DNA from: Pelodera strongyloides
Lineage: Eukaryota; Nematoda; Chromadorea; Rhabditida; Rhabditidae
Direction of reading: 5' to 3'
Assembly: GCA_036852015.1 (NCBI GenBank)
Contig: JAANDG010000440.1
Span: forward strand, 1 to 64,000
DNA length: 64,000 nt
The notes beneath the pieces were generated by a model. The model saw nothing but the letters and a program-made list of their open reading frames with translations, had not been told where the DNA came from and did not search any database. How positions within the stretch are numbered: position 1 is the first letter of the stretch; every line of letters starts with the position of its first letter. Made by a program: the position numbers and the translations under genes. Positions 1 to 11,486 of the stretch are shown piece after piece.

Positions 1-1370
1 CTACCTGTATAGATAGTGTGAAGGTGGACTTGGATTTGTTGAGCAGTCCCATCTTCGCATCATGCATCATGGTATCATGAAAATCATGGTCAGTCATAAT
101 TTTTGTGACTTTCTTTCACTGACTCATCAGGCTCACCCTCATTACCGTTTCGTATTGTCCTGCATCCATAAGATCTATTCAGTAACCGCAGTTGAGACCA
201 ACAGCGCGGTGAAGTTCTGCGTTTCGACGCAATTATTAACTATACAGCGTTGTTGCACCATTCTTTGATCGATATTTGGCAGCTGCTCGCTGCTTGCCTT
301 CTGCTTCATCGGCGAAAGCTCCTATACGCAACTCGCTTAAACGTGAATCGTCAAAATTAACGATCTGAGTACAGGTTCGAGCTTAACATGCGGCGCGATG
401 CCGACATAGGCTTTGGGGTGCGAGGGGTTTCCTCATGTTTCGCGTCTGACAATTACTGTTTTCCACTACAGTATGAACACTTCTGCATTTTGGTGAAGCT
501 ATTTATGTCCTTTTCTGGTGGAAGAATTTTGCTGACCCACTGTAGTATTCGGCCACACCTGACCGTTGGTCGGCTGACTTTTGTTGAGCTTCTACGGGAG
601 ACTGTATTTATCCATCATCAAGTCGCTCTTGGTCGTCGTGAAAAATACGGACTTCGCTTTCTAAACATGAGTTGGTAGAGCTCGCTCCCTTACAGAGTGG
701 AAACCAGCCTGTTCTCACCATAGCATATTCTTTCTGCGTTTGCCTCATTTGGCAAATAAAAAGGCAGTTTTTTTCGACTATCTGCCTTCTTTCATAAAAC
801 CATTCTTAGAATTATGAAAGATGGGTGGTTCGACTGCTTTTTAATGTCCCATTAACCGAGAAATGGGTAAGGAACGATGGTTGGATTCTAACCAGAAATC
901 CTGCTTCGTCGCACCCAAGGCGAAACTTCTCATACGTATTATACGTCGCTCAGTGGTGAAATTCCTCCAGTACCATTGCCTTCCCTGTGAATTAGTTTGG
1001 TGTCTCATTTTATGGTGACTTATCGCTCGCTTACCTCGGCAGCGTCTGACGCTCGCCCTTCCTTACAACATCGGCAACCCGAGCGGCGTACATTACCGAT
1101 CTGTCTCTTACGGGCAAATCTACTACGGTGGCTTCTGTACTTATCCAAGTTCCCCAAAAAAAGTTCTTAGTTAACTTGCCCAATCCATTGGTTATATTCA
1201 CTGAGGGATGAATTTTCCTGTGCATTGTTTATTTGCATGATATCCCTAATGTTCCATACAACATGTCTGTAGACAAGTATGTCCTGAACAGCATATTGCG
1301 AAAATGCTAATTCCTATGCGGGAACCTACGATTAGTCTTCGCTTCATAGAGCGAAACTATTACTCAATTG
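1..1370. other. No supported gene
   Basis: Only short open frames are present. None has a recognisable domain or a convincing pair of splice sites. No repeat is obvious in this stretch. Confidence 0.5.
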
Positions 1371-1985
1371 CAGGCCAAGGCTGTTTACAAGCACATTGGA
1401 TGTAATTGTTTACGACAGAGTCGGTACATCTTTTTGCCGATATGTTTGTCGTATGTGTCATCTGACAAAAAGGCAGATGAAATCTTGCAACGACGTTAAT
1501 GGGTCAAGTTCACCAGAGAAGATCTATGCAGTCAATTTCATCTATTGTGCGCATGTGCTCTGCAATAAAAATTCTGAAACGCCATCTCCAGGCACCAAAG
1601 ATAAGCGAGATGTGTGGAAAATACCATCGGAAAAAATGCTAGCCTTTGATCGTAATGAACGAAACAATGGCACAATTGCAGGCCAAGGTTCATTACTAGC
1701 ACATTGGCGTAATTGTTTACGATAGCGTCGGCAGATTTTTTGCCCATATGTTTGTCGTGTCATCTGACAAAAAAACAGATGAAACCTTGCGACCTTAAAG
1801 GGTCAAGTACACGAGAGAAGACCTGCTCTGTAGATTTCTTCTATTGTGCGCAGGAGCTCGGCGATACCAATTATGAAAAAGCAATCTCCAGAAATCAAAG
1901 ACAAGTGATATTTGTGGAGAAAACTACCAACGGAAAGTTACCACATTTTCATTATATTGTGGATACACATATCCTTCGTTCCTTC
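1371..1985. repeat. Tandem duplication, 308-bp offset
   Basis: The stretch from CAGGCCAAGG at 1371 is repeated from 1679 with substitutions and small indels. Both copies keep the phrases GTTTGTCGT and GGTCAAG and a TCTATTGTGCGCA-like block. In the second half of each copy one plus-strand frame stays aligned (HLTK-x-QMK, then FxYCA), with a 3-nt in-frame gap. The first half carries a 4-nt indel. It could be a duplicated exon or simply a local repeat. Confidence 0.6.
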
Positions 1986-2157
1986 TGGCCAAATTTAAGT
2001 TTTCTTTTGCATAAACTATTTATTAAATGACACCACAGGGTGTGCATCACAATGAACACCATTGTATGCAATTCCGAATAATTCACAAGTATCCGACGAA
2101 TGGTGACCGTGTCAAAAAACACGTTTTCTATGGAAAAAAGTAAATGTTTTTTGAAGT

Positions 2158-3965
2158 TAATATTTTTTCTTTAATGGAAAATTCCTCAAATTGTTTGTTT
2201 TTAATCACTAACTTTCTTGTTGGCACTAACCTTCTGTAAATAGTCCTGTAAATAGTTTTTTTTTAATCACTAACTCTCTTTGGCACTCATCTTTCTGTGA
2301 ATATTACTGTAAATAGTTTATTTTTTTATCACTAACTCTCTTTGGCACTCACCCCTCTGTGAATATTCCTGTACATATTTTATTTTTTATCATTAACTCT
2401 CTTTGGCACTCACCTTTCTGTGAATATTACTGTAAATAGTTTACTTTTTATCATGAACTCTTGTTGGCATTCACCTCTCTGTAAATATTCGTGTAAATAG
2501 TTAATTTTTTTTATCTTTTATTTTTTGTTATGTTTTATTTTTTTTTATTTTTTTTATCATTAACTCTTGTTGGCACTCACCTCTCTGTGAATATTCCTGT
2601 ACATATTTTATTTTTTATCATTAACTCTCTTTGGCACTCACCTTTCTGTGAATATTACTGTAAATAGTTTACTTTTTATCATGAACTCTTGTTGGCATTC
2701 ACCTCTCTGTAAATATTCGTGTAAATAGTTAATTTTTTTTTATCTTTTATTTTTTGTTATGTTTTATTTATTTTTTATTTTTTTTATCATTAACTCTTGT
2801 TGGCACTCACCTTTCTGTGAATATTACTGTAAATAGTTTACTTTTTATCATGAACTCTTGTTGGCATTCACCTCTCTGTAAATATTCGTGTAAATAGTTA
2901 ATTTTTTTTATCTTTTATTTTTTGTTATGTTTTATTTATTTTTTATTTTTTTTATCATTAACTCTTGTTGGCACTCACCTCTCTGTGAATATTCCTGTAC
3001 ATATTTTATTTTTTATCATTAACTCTCTTTGGCACTAACCTTCTGTAAATAGTCCTGTAAATAGTTTTTTTTAATCACTAACTCTCTTTGGCACTCATCT
3101 TTCTGTGAATATTACTGTAAATAGTTTACTTTTTATCATTAACTCTTGTTGGCACTCACCTCTCTGTGAATATTCCTGTACATATTTTATTTTTTATCAT
3201 TAACTCTTTTTGCCACTAACCTTCTGTAAATAGTCCTGTAAATAGTTTTTTTTAATCACTAACTCTCTTTGGCACTCATCTTTCTGTGAATATTACTGTA
3301 AATAGTTTATTTTTTATCACTAACTCTCTTTGGCACTCACCCCTCTGTGAATATTCCTGTACATATTTTTTTTTATCATTAACTCTCTTTGGCACTCATC
3401 TTTCTGTGAATATTACTGTAAATAGTTTATTTTTTTATCACTAACTCTCTTTGGCACTCACCCCTCTGTGAATATTCCTGTACATATTTTATTTGTTATC
3501 ATTAACTCTCTTTGGCACTCACCTTTCTGTGAATATTACTGTAAATAGTTTACTTTTTATCATGAACTCTTGTTGGCATTCACCTCTCTGTAAATATTCG
3601 TGTAAATAGTTAATTTTTTTTTATCTTTTATTTTTTTATGTTTTATTTTTTATTTATTTTTTTATCATTAACTCTTGTTGGCACTCACCTCCCTGTGAAT
3701 ATTCCTGTACATATTTTATTTTTTTATCATTAACTCTCTTTGTCACTAACTTTCTGTAAATAGTCCTGTAAATAGTTTTTTTTAATCACTAACTCTCTTT
3801 GGCACTCATCTTTCTGTGAATATTACTGTAAATAGTTTATTTTTTTATCATTAACTCTCTTTGGCACTCACCTTTCTGTGAATATTCCTGTAAATATCTT
3901 ATTTTTTATCATTAACTCTTGTTGGCACTCACATTTCTGTAAATAGTCCTGTACATAGTATGACT
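2158..3965. repeat. T-rich ~60-bp tandem satellite
   Basis: About 1.8 kb of head-to-tail units of roughly 60 bp. Each unit carries CTCTTTGGCACTCA, then CTGTGAATATT, then TGTAAATAGTTT or TGTACATATTTTA, followed by a T-run. Several units are grouped into longer blocks separated by TTTTTATGTTTTATTT stretches. No coding potential is seen. Confidence 0.9.
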
Positions 3966-3995
3966 AACTGTTTTACTTACATTTCTGTGAATTTC

Positions 3996-4592
3996 CTGTG
4001 GGGGTGGGGTGGGTTGGGGTGGTGGGGGTCTTTTGGGGGTGGTGGGGGTTAGGTTTTTTTTTGGGGGGGGGGTCTTTTTTTTTTTTTTTTGGGGGGGTTG
4101 GGGTTGGGGGGGGGGTGTAGGGGGGTGTAGGGGGGTGGGGGGGGGGGGGGTGGGGGGGTGGGGGGTTAGGGGGGGGGGGGGTGTAGGGGGGTGTAGGGGG
4201 GTTAGGGGGTGTAGGGGGGGGGGGGGGTTAGGGGGGGGGGTGTAGGGGGTGGGGGGGGGGGGGGGGGGGGGGTTAGGGGGGGTTAGGGGGTGGGGGGTAG
4301 GGGGGGTAGGGTATTAGGGGGGGGGGTTAGGGGGTTAGGGGGGTTAGGGGATTAGGGGGTTTATTAGGGGGTTAGGGGTTAGGGTATTAGGGGGTTTTGG
4401 TTAGGGGGTTAGGGGGTTAGGGGGTTAGGTTAGGGGATTAGGGTATTAGGGGGTTAGGGGGTTAGGGGGTTAGGGGGGTTAGGGGGGGGGGTTAGGGGGT
4501 TAGGGGTTTTTAGGGGGTGGGGGTAGGGGTTAGGGGGTAGGGGTGGTTAAGGGGTAAGGGGGGGGGGTGTGGGGGTTAGGGGGTTTAGGGGG
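3996..4592. repeat. Poly-G / TTAGGG-like degenerate tract
   Basis: About 600 bp of strand-asymmetric DNA made of long G-runs with GGGGGTTAGGG and GGGGGTGTAGG variants. The plus strand would be very prone to G-quadruplexes. The spacing is irregular, so this is not a clean telomere array, and the usual nematode telomere repeat is TTAGGC. An open frame here is pure glycine/valine/tryptophan low complexity. Sequencing or assembly error in the G-runs is possible. Confidence 0.8.
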
Positions 4593-4965
4593 TGTAGGTG
4601 TAATTGACGTTAATTTTTATGATTTTAGGTGAAAGTCGCGAGAGTTCAGTCAATCAAAATGCGCAGGCTAAACGGGAATGGAAAAGTGACGTAGATAAGT
4701 TAATTTAATTTTAAACATGTCTAAAATATGTGGATAACAGTTATGTAAATCGCTCTACCTTTGCTTTTGCACTTGTTTTTGGTAGACAAATCTCCAAAAA
4801 ATAAAATAAATAAATAGTCTTCCCAAAGCTTCTGCTGAAGGCTGCGGAAGATGTGCGTTTTTTTTGTGATTAGTTAATGAACGAATTAACAAGTGCGCCT
4901 ACTCGAACTCAAAAAGGGCTTTCATGTTTCTCTATTTGAAAAGCGCCCGTTTAGTGTAGCCCTGT

Positions 4966-5214
4966 CACAGAAGTGCCTGCTGGAAACTTCTGTGGCAAAG
5001 CTTCCCTGATATCTTATGTAGGATGCGCTAAGTTATTTCGGCCGAAGTAATTTAGCGCACCTGACTCTCATTCCAAAAATATTTTGCTTAACTTCTTCGG
5101 AAATAAAGCACTTAGCGTGTCACAGTAGTTTCTGCTGGAATCTTCTGTGACATGTTGTGTAAGTCCCCCGGTGTGGTACGCTAAATTATGTTGGCCAACG
5201 TAATTTTAGCGTAC
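4966..5214. repeat. 153-bp dimer, each copy with two hairpins
   Basis: There are two diverged copies about 153 bp apart. Copy 1 has a hairpin at 4966-4994 (arms CACAGAAGT/ACTTCTGTG) and a near-palindrome at 5025-5058 (ends GCGCTAA/TTAGCGC). Copy 2 has matching structures at 5119-5151 (GTCACAG/CTGTGAC) and 5176-5214 (GTACGCTAAA/TTTAGCGTAC). The first-hairpin loop reads CCTGCTGGAA or CTGCTGGAA, the reverse complement of the loop motif TTCCAGCAG found in the large satellites at 11.5-24.8 kb. Confidence 0.75.
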
Positions 5215-5399
5215 TCAGGACGTTTTTTCCCCCTCATTATTTATCAAATCGATCTCCGCAATGCAATGCAAGGGCAGAGCGACGAATCAATGTTAGTTCA
5301 GTATTGTTTCACGCATTTTATTTAATGAAAAGTATCTATCCATGGTTGTTCGTAATTGACTAATAATATTATGATATCATCATCATTTTTGTATTATTT

Positions 5400-7525
5400 A
5401 GAAGGACATCGAAAGGAAACTCGGTTCCGGATGTCACGCCCCTCAAGTCAATTGGAGGAGCATTGGGAACACCACACACTACGGGTGTTGTTATATACTA
5501 TGCGAATAAAAAGTAAGTATATGAACTTGAACGGTTAAGTTTAGAGCCGTCATCGCAAAAGAGCCGAAGTCCGTGCGGGTCCCGTACCCGTAGTCCTGAA
5601 ATGCTTGGGTCTGCTGAGTTTTGAGTTCACTTACCATTAGTTTGCCTTTTTCCAGGGATAGCAATTAAGCACCTTTTCCTCAGCAAGCGAAGCTCACTAA
5701 CTAACCATCATTGAACAGCCCGAACTCTTCACAATACGCTGCACACCTAACATATCAGCATAGGGGTGATTACCGGGAGGGAGGGCGGGACTCTCGTCAC
5801 TAACTAGTACACAAACTAAGCATTTTTGCGTTTGTCGGTCGACTCTCTTCCCATATGTTGCATGCAATTGAACACAATTAGACTAATATTCGCGTGCACT
5901 CTTGTTGTTTGCGTACAGGGCACAGTTTCAAAAACCGGATGTTATACCGCTTTAACATCACTGTCATACCGGGTATCTGTACATAAAGATTTTGAAGAAG
6001 CTCCCCGCTTTAGTCGAGTTCTTTCCTATATTGGTTTTTCTAAATGGCTAACAACGAGAGTATCTTTTTAGAACGACATTGAACTGCAACTGTCATCCGG
6101 ATATATGCGGCGGTCAAGTCAATTGGAGCAATGTGGGGAACACCACCCACTGTGGGTATTGTTATAATTCGATGAAATGGGTCTAATAAGGAAGTAGTGC
6201 TTTGAATGTAGTTAGTTAACTGAAACCACACCGTTAGCTTACGGCTGGAAATGCTGTACAATCAATAATCAGTTACGTTATCTGATTTGTTTTACTCATT
6301 GAGCAATGGGCTGAACGCGCAATTCGAATGGTCAACTGCAGATCCCCTCTACGGTGCGATTCCTTCCATGGAACGATGACGAAGGTTAGTGTTACTTTTG
6401 TTACTTTTCCTGTTCTTTTTTCTTCGTGTATAAGATCAAGAGAAATGCAACACAATCCATGCTGTCCGATCTGTTCAACGTATTTTGTGCACATTTTATT
6501 TAGTCAAGTTCCTTCCTCTATTGATTTTCATGTATGACTAATGTGTAATAGTATTATTGTTTTTCTCCTTCTTCTTATTCTTATTCTTCTTCTTATTGTT
6601 TTAAGTATACATATTTAGAACGGGATTCGCTGGAAACTCTACTCCGGATGCATTGGACTACTAAGTCAACCTGGGGCTGTGTGGGGAACACCACCCACTG
6701 TGGGTATTGTTATAATTCGACGAAATAGGTAAAATAACGACGTAGAATTTACCTTATTTGCAGTAAGTTATGTGAAACATCACCGTTAAATCAATAACCT
6801 ATTTTCGATAAGTTATGTTATCCGATATTTCTTACTTATTGAGCTTGGGCCGAACTCTGAAAGCACAATTCGGATTTCCAACAACAGATGCCTGCCATTG
6901 ACCGCTAACTTCCATGGAAGGATGATAACGGTTAGAATTCCTTCTTTTGTTATTTATGCAGCTTTCTGGGTTGGCCTAGATTAAACGAGTTTCATAGCTT
7001 ATAGTTAAAAATTTCATAGCCGATCTATTATAATACTTTATTATACAATAGATAGGGAAGACAAAGGTTGAAGCGTAGATCTTCTTGTTAAGCTGTTGTC
7101 GATGCCCTTCCTTATTCGAAACCCCTCTCGCTGGTGTAGTTGTAGTTTTGGAGTGTAGAGCGTAGTGTAGAGTTCAGCCGTAGTCTCAGTAGTCTCGTCG
7201 GAGCTACTCGTGTGAGTCTCCTCGTTAGCTCGTTACGCTCGCTTATATTGAACTACTTCGTATGCTAATTTGCCTATTTTAATTCTAGCATTGATACGTA
7301 TTTGTAGTTTCACTACACATCAGTTGCAATTATATACAGTTATTCAACCGAAATATCACCGGTAAGTTTAGGTTGTAAAGGTCAAGCAACTAATAATCAA
7401 TTATGTTATTCGTTATTTTCACTTTTTGAGCAATTGGGATGAAACGCTGAACAGACAATTCGAATGGCCAACAGAAATGCCCGTCATCGTCGCTTATTTC
7501 TATGGCAGGACAAAAAAAGGTTTGT
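5400..7525 (+). repeat. Exon-like tandem units
   Basis: Two kinds of block alternate. Block A (near 5402-5516, 6071-6182, 6618-6727) follows a TTTAG-type acceptor and shares GGGAACACCAC and GGGTATTGTTATA. Block B (near 6296-6390, 6836-6932, 7429-7520) shares CAATTCGAATGG and TTCCATGG-like ends. The first A copy can be read as a terminal exon ending GNTTHYGCCYILCE-stop. Later A copies carry 1- or 2-nt shifts relative to it, so they look like decayed duplicates of a small secreted cysteine-containing gene. The family was not recognised. Confidence 0.5.
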
Positions 7526-9260
7526 CTTTTTCTTTTGGTGTTGTGTACCGTTTCATAGAAAGATTTATCGATAAAAAAACGACAAGTACAAAATAACAAG
7601 GTACGCGAGAAATTTATAACCAGGTCCCACAAAGTAAAGGGTTCAAGTCCTTTACTACTTACGGGGAACATAAAGTAAACATAACTGCGAATATAATTTA
7701 GATACAACGAAAAAGACCATTATTTTACATGATATTATGAATTAACGTAAATAACTCAAAAGCACAAAAGTCACAATGTAGCGTAACACAATCAAATCAC
7801 ATTCACCAACATAAAATATCAATAGAAGAAGGGTCACGAGTGAGATCGCCCTCCACCGCTCGGGTACGAAATATATTACCTTGAATTTTATAAGTGCAAG
7901 CTCCCCCGTCAAAAGAACTGGTATTTGTATGTTTCATGATTGTTCTGTCTTTTAGTAATTAGTAATTTATGTGTTTGTATGACTAGCACATAAATTACTA
8001 ATTTGATAATTTATTGTTTTATTTAACCTCTCATTAAACTTTGCAACCAAAGATAATAGCTAGAGAACCGAGAGTGTAATTCGATTTTATTTCAATATGG
8101 TTCTAAAACTCACTTCTTTAGACAAATGTACCTCAACACACAACTCCTTCACGAAAGTTGGTGCGACTTTGGTGTACCAATCCGTCATTTCCACGAGGGA
8201 AATACGAAAAATGTAAGACTGTAACTGATTTAGAACCCGTATACAGTTCAAAAAAAACTTGAATTGACATGGCGCGTTTTGACAGATACATTCTGCAAAC
8301 ATTGCATATTGCATAAAGGTCGGAAATTTTAGTGAAATAACGGGGACAATGGAAGTAATATACACAACATCGGGCGCAAGGGAGTTTCAGCCTCAAGATG
8401 GCTTTCTTGCGTACATGGGGCATTCAATTCGCGCTAAATTCTGTGTAATTTATATCGTTCGGGTTGCAGCTTGTTTTTGATGATTGCTTCAGTACATACA
8501 ATAACAATGAACGAACCCCTATTAAGGATACATAATGATGTTTCACTACTAACTTTTTAAGTTTAGGTTTGCAAACGGGTTGTGATACCCCTCGTTAACG
8601 AAAAAGCGCCCCATTACCTATGGGATTCTTCATGTGCTTGGAATTCGCTTCGTGTTTACCGTTCTCTGTCACGCGCACAACCCATCTATTCATCAGCTTG
8701 TCCGCCTCCTTTTCGTGGATTGGGTGAGTAAGGTTCCTTATTGTAATGGCCGGTGGGAGACACGTTGAAAACATTTACTTATTTAATTGGATGTGACTCC
8801 GCAACCCTTTGCCCGCTTTTTGGGTTGTTCAGGTCCCTCTTCTCTTTTTTTTCCAGTTCGATTAATCTTCATTTACTGCTTTTCGCGCGTGTTGAATTTT
8901 GTTGTGCGCTTCTTGTTGTGCAATATTGTGCATTTCCTTTAAGGATGAAGGCTTCAACTAGTGTAGTACATGTGTGTGAGTTGACTCTCGTATAAATACA
9001 ATTCAGGGTCGCTGCCCTTGTAGTTAACAACTGTGTCTGATCTAGCTACCACTTTCCTTTGCGCTTTCTGTTCCTCCCCTATTAAAACTGTCAGAATTTC
9101 ATCCTACATGATGAAGCATGGTTGTGTTATTATATGGACGATAGCGTTTTGTGTTGACTGTCTGAATGTCTGACTGTCTGACAACAACTGTCTGAGTACT
9201 ACACAAGAAGCGCAGCAATTTGCTTGCTAGGGTGCCCTTTGGTGACTGGTTTGTAATTTT
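7526..9260. other. No supported gene
   Basis: Short open frames only, with no consistent splice chain. A T-loop-like GGGTTCAAGTCC at about 7638 has no matching acceptor stem and is not a tRNA. Confidence 0.5.
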
Positions 9261-9266
9261 GTAGGA

Positions 9267-9690
9267 ATGCCCATCCTGAACATAAACTATGGTGATTCTA
9301 AAGCTTGCGCTTCCGAAACCGAAAACAATCCCACTAATTTACCTCTAACCGACCTTTTATTTCAGTTTGGAGACCAACGAGATATTTCTCGCCGCGTGGT
9401 CGTTCAATCAATCGACGATTACTCTGATTTCTCCTCTCTTGAGGAATCCATAATGAGCCAAATTGGCATGAATTTGGTGGGTAATTATCCTTGATTCAGA
9501 GTTTTTGCATGTTTTGTCGAACCATTTATGGAAAGATGACGCATGCTTGGACTTCCCAGTTGATTCCTGACAATTGAAAATATGGGCACGCGGCCACCAA
9601 GACAACCTGATATTAAATAACATCCTACAGGTTCTGCTCAATGAGTTCCTCGCCAAAGCTACATTTCCGAAGTTGTGGACTGCTGCGTGA
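9267..9690 (+). CDS. Candidate small acidic protein, two exons
   Basis: An ATG at 9267 lies two bases after a strong acceptor (TTTTGTAG). It opens a 70-codon frame to a donor at 9476 (AATTTG|GTGGGT). An acceptor at 9630 (CATCCTACAG) joins in phase 0 to 9631-9690, ending in TGA. The predicted protein is 89 aa, polar and acidic, with no signal peptide or domain seen. The splice sites and matching phase are the only support. Alternatively 9267-9476 may splice in the same phase to the membrane-segment exon at 11165, with the transposon at 9773-10788 lying in the intron. The family was not recognised. Confidence 0.35.
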
Positions 9691-9772
9691 AGATTAGCGA
9701 GCGTTACGAGAAATAGCTGTGATAACTAACAGGTGCGTACGGATGCAACATTTCGAAAAATCTCGTATTCAG

Positions 9773-10788
9773 AGGCCGGATCCACCAACACTTTTTTGTC
9801 TGGGTGAGAGCTAAAACTCTCACCCGGGGGGACTTATTTGCAGGGTGAGAGTTAACGCCGATCCACCAACGTTTTTAGCTCTCACTCTCACCAAATTTTC
9901 CAATCCACCAACAACTCTAACTCTCACCCAAAGTGAGAGGTGAGAGCATTATCTCCCCCCAAGAAATAGGTGGGGGGAGATAAAAAATTAACCCTCACCC
10001 TAGCAAAATTTTGGAAAAAATTGACTTTTATTTTGTTTCATTTCACATTTAAGCATTATTATGCGTCAGGAAGTGATTTAAAACACATTTATAATGACTA
10101 AATAGCAAAATGTGAAGATATTTTTGGCCTTTCACATTTTGGTTTCACTGCATATCCGCAATGCGATTCTGACAAGGAATAAATAAGTTGGCATGATTTC
10201 ACGGCTTTTCAAGCCACAGAAACGAGGTGTGAAGGTGCAGTGGCAAGTGCCTGTACCTTAGGGCAATGCGACGGAGGTTGTATTACGGCGCAATGCGAAC
10301 TTTTTGCGGCTGATCATTTTAGGTGCTCTTCTCCAGTCTTTTGCATATTTATACAGTCCATATTTATACATTGATTCGAATTGTTCGGTTATCGGAAAAG
10401 TGAGCAAGTACTATTAGGAAAACTAAACACGAAACAATAAATTAAATAAAAAAGTTCGGGGAAAATAAGCTAAAAATGTATAAAAGGGTGTGAGGGGGCA
10501 AAAACGAAGAAAAATAAATAAGTAAATGAATTTTGCATTTATAAAACTGCGAATAGCAAGATTTTCTTGAATAAAAAAAATAAATATCTCGGGTGAAAGT
10601 GTCACCTTCACCCAAAATGTTGGGTGAAGGTGACACTTTGCAAAATGTTGCCACGTGAACTCTCACCCGGAATGGCTCTAACTCTCACTCAAATTAGCTC
10701 TAACTGTCACCCAGAGTGAGGGTTAAACTGTCACCCAAAATATGTCTAACTCTCACTCTGGGTGAGAGTTCGTTGGTGGATCCGGCCT
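9773..10788. mobile_element. Non-coding DNA transposon, CAG target duplication
   Basis: The terminal inverted repeats begin AGGCCGGATCCACCAAC at 9773 and end with the exact reverse complement at 10788. The element is flanked by CAG on both sides (9770-9772 and 10789-10791), a 3-bp target duplication. Both ends are crowded with subterminal copies of AACTCTCACCC in either orientation. The interior is AT-rich and shows no transposase. The superfamily is uncertain: a 3-bp duplication fits PIF/Harbinger- or CACTA-like elements, but the ends match neither signature clearly. Confidence 0.85.
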
Positions 10789-11164
10789 CAGGTTTCTTTT
10801 TTTTATTCAGTTTTCATCATGTTTGGGGGCCTGGGGAAGCTTTTTTTTGTTTACAAACAATGAGAACTCCTATCAACTGGAGTTTTTGTGTGAAGATGTG
10901 GTAGTTTAATACGTCGTTTGCCACAAGTGCTAATGGTTGCATGCTTCCATAGTGAAGCATTTTGTCTAAGAGTTTATGTTTTAGAAAACACATATACTTC
11001 AACGTATGTTGTGAGTATGAAACATGCTGCATTTTTGGGTTTCAATGAAACAACATTAATAACATTTGCACTATGCACATTGAGAGAATAGAAACATACA
11101 ATTCTTGGAATGATTTGTTATTGAAATCAAGCCTTTTCGGTATAGTAATGTGTGTATTTTTCAG

Positions 11165-11365
11165 AAGTACCGTCCGCTTGCTAACACGGACGCGGACAAG
11201 ATACAGGAATTTCCAAGTGACAGGGACACTCAACAGGATATTTGCTTTAAGCCATCTGTTTTTTATCTTTTGCTTTGCTTTGCTCTTATTGGACCGTTTT
11301 TTTATGTGGCGTGTCTGAAAAAAAGGAGGATGGACTACACCAGATTTAGGGTGTGTCTAGTTTAG
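11165..11365 (+). CDS. Candidate exon with one membrane segment
   Basis: After a strong acceptor (TATTTTTCAG, ending at 11164) a frame runs from KYRPLANTDADK through a hydrophobic stretch (VFYLLLCFALIGPFFYVAC) to a basic KKRR stop-transfer. It then either stops at 11365 or splices at AGG|GTGTGTC (11350). The layout suggests the C-terminal part of a single-pass membrane protein. Its 5' partner is unknown; the exon at 9267-9476 ends in a compatible phase. The exon abuts the satellite block. Confidence 0.35.
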   Translation, partial: KYRPLANTDADKIQEFPSDRDTQQDICFKPSVFYLLLCFALIGPFFYVACLKKRRMDYTRFRVCLV

Positions 11366-11486
11366 TCTTGTTCTGATCATATGTGTTGTGGATTGCCTAA
11401 AAAATGCCTGAAAAATGCCTAAAAAATCAATACCTAAAAATGTCACTTTATATATTTAAATGTATAAAAAGCTGTGCTTTTAATGG

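Noticed and set aside
4009..4245. 78-codon Gly/Val/Trp frame
   Set aside because: It only translates the poly-G tract; it has no splice context or plausible composition.
7619..7665. tRNA-like T-arm (GGGTTCAAGTCC)
   Set aside because: No partner acceptor stem, D arm or anticodon arm could be placed upstream.
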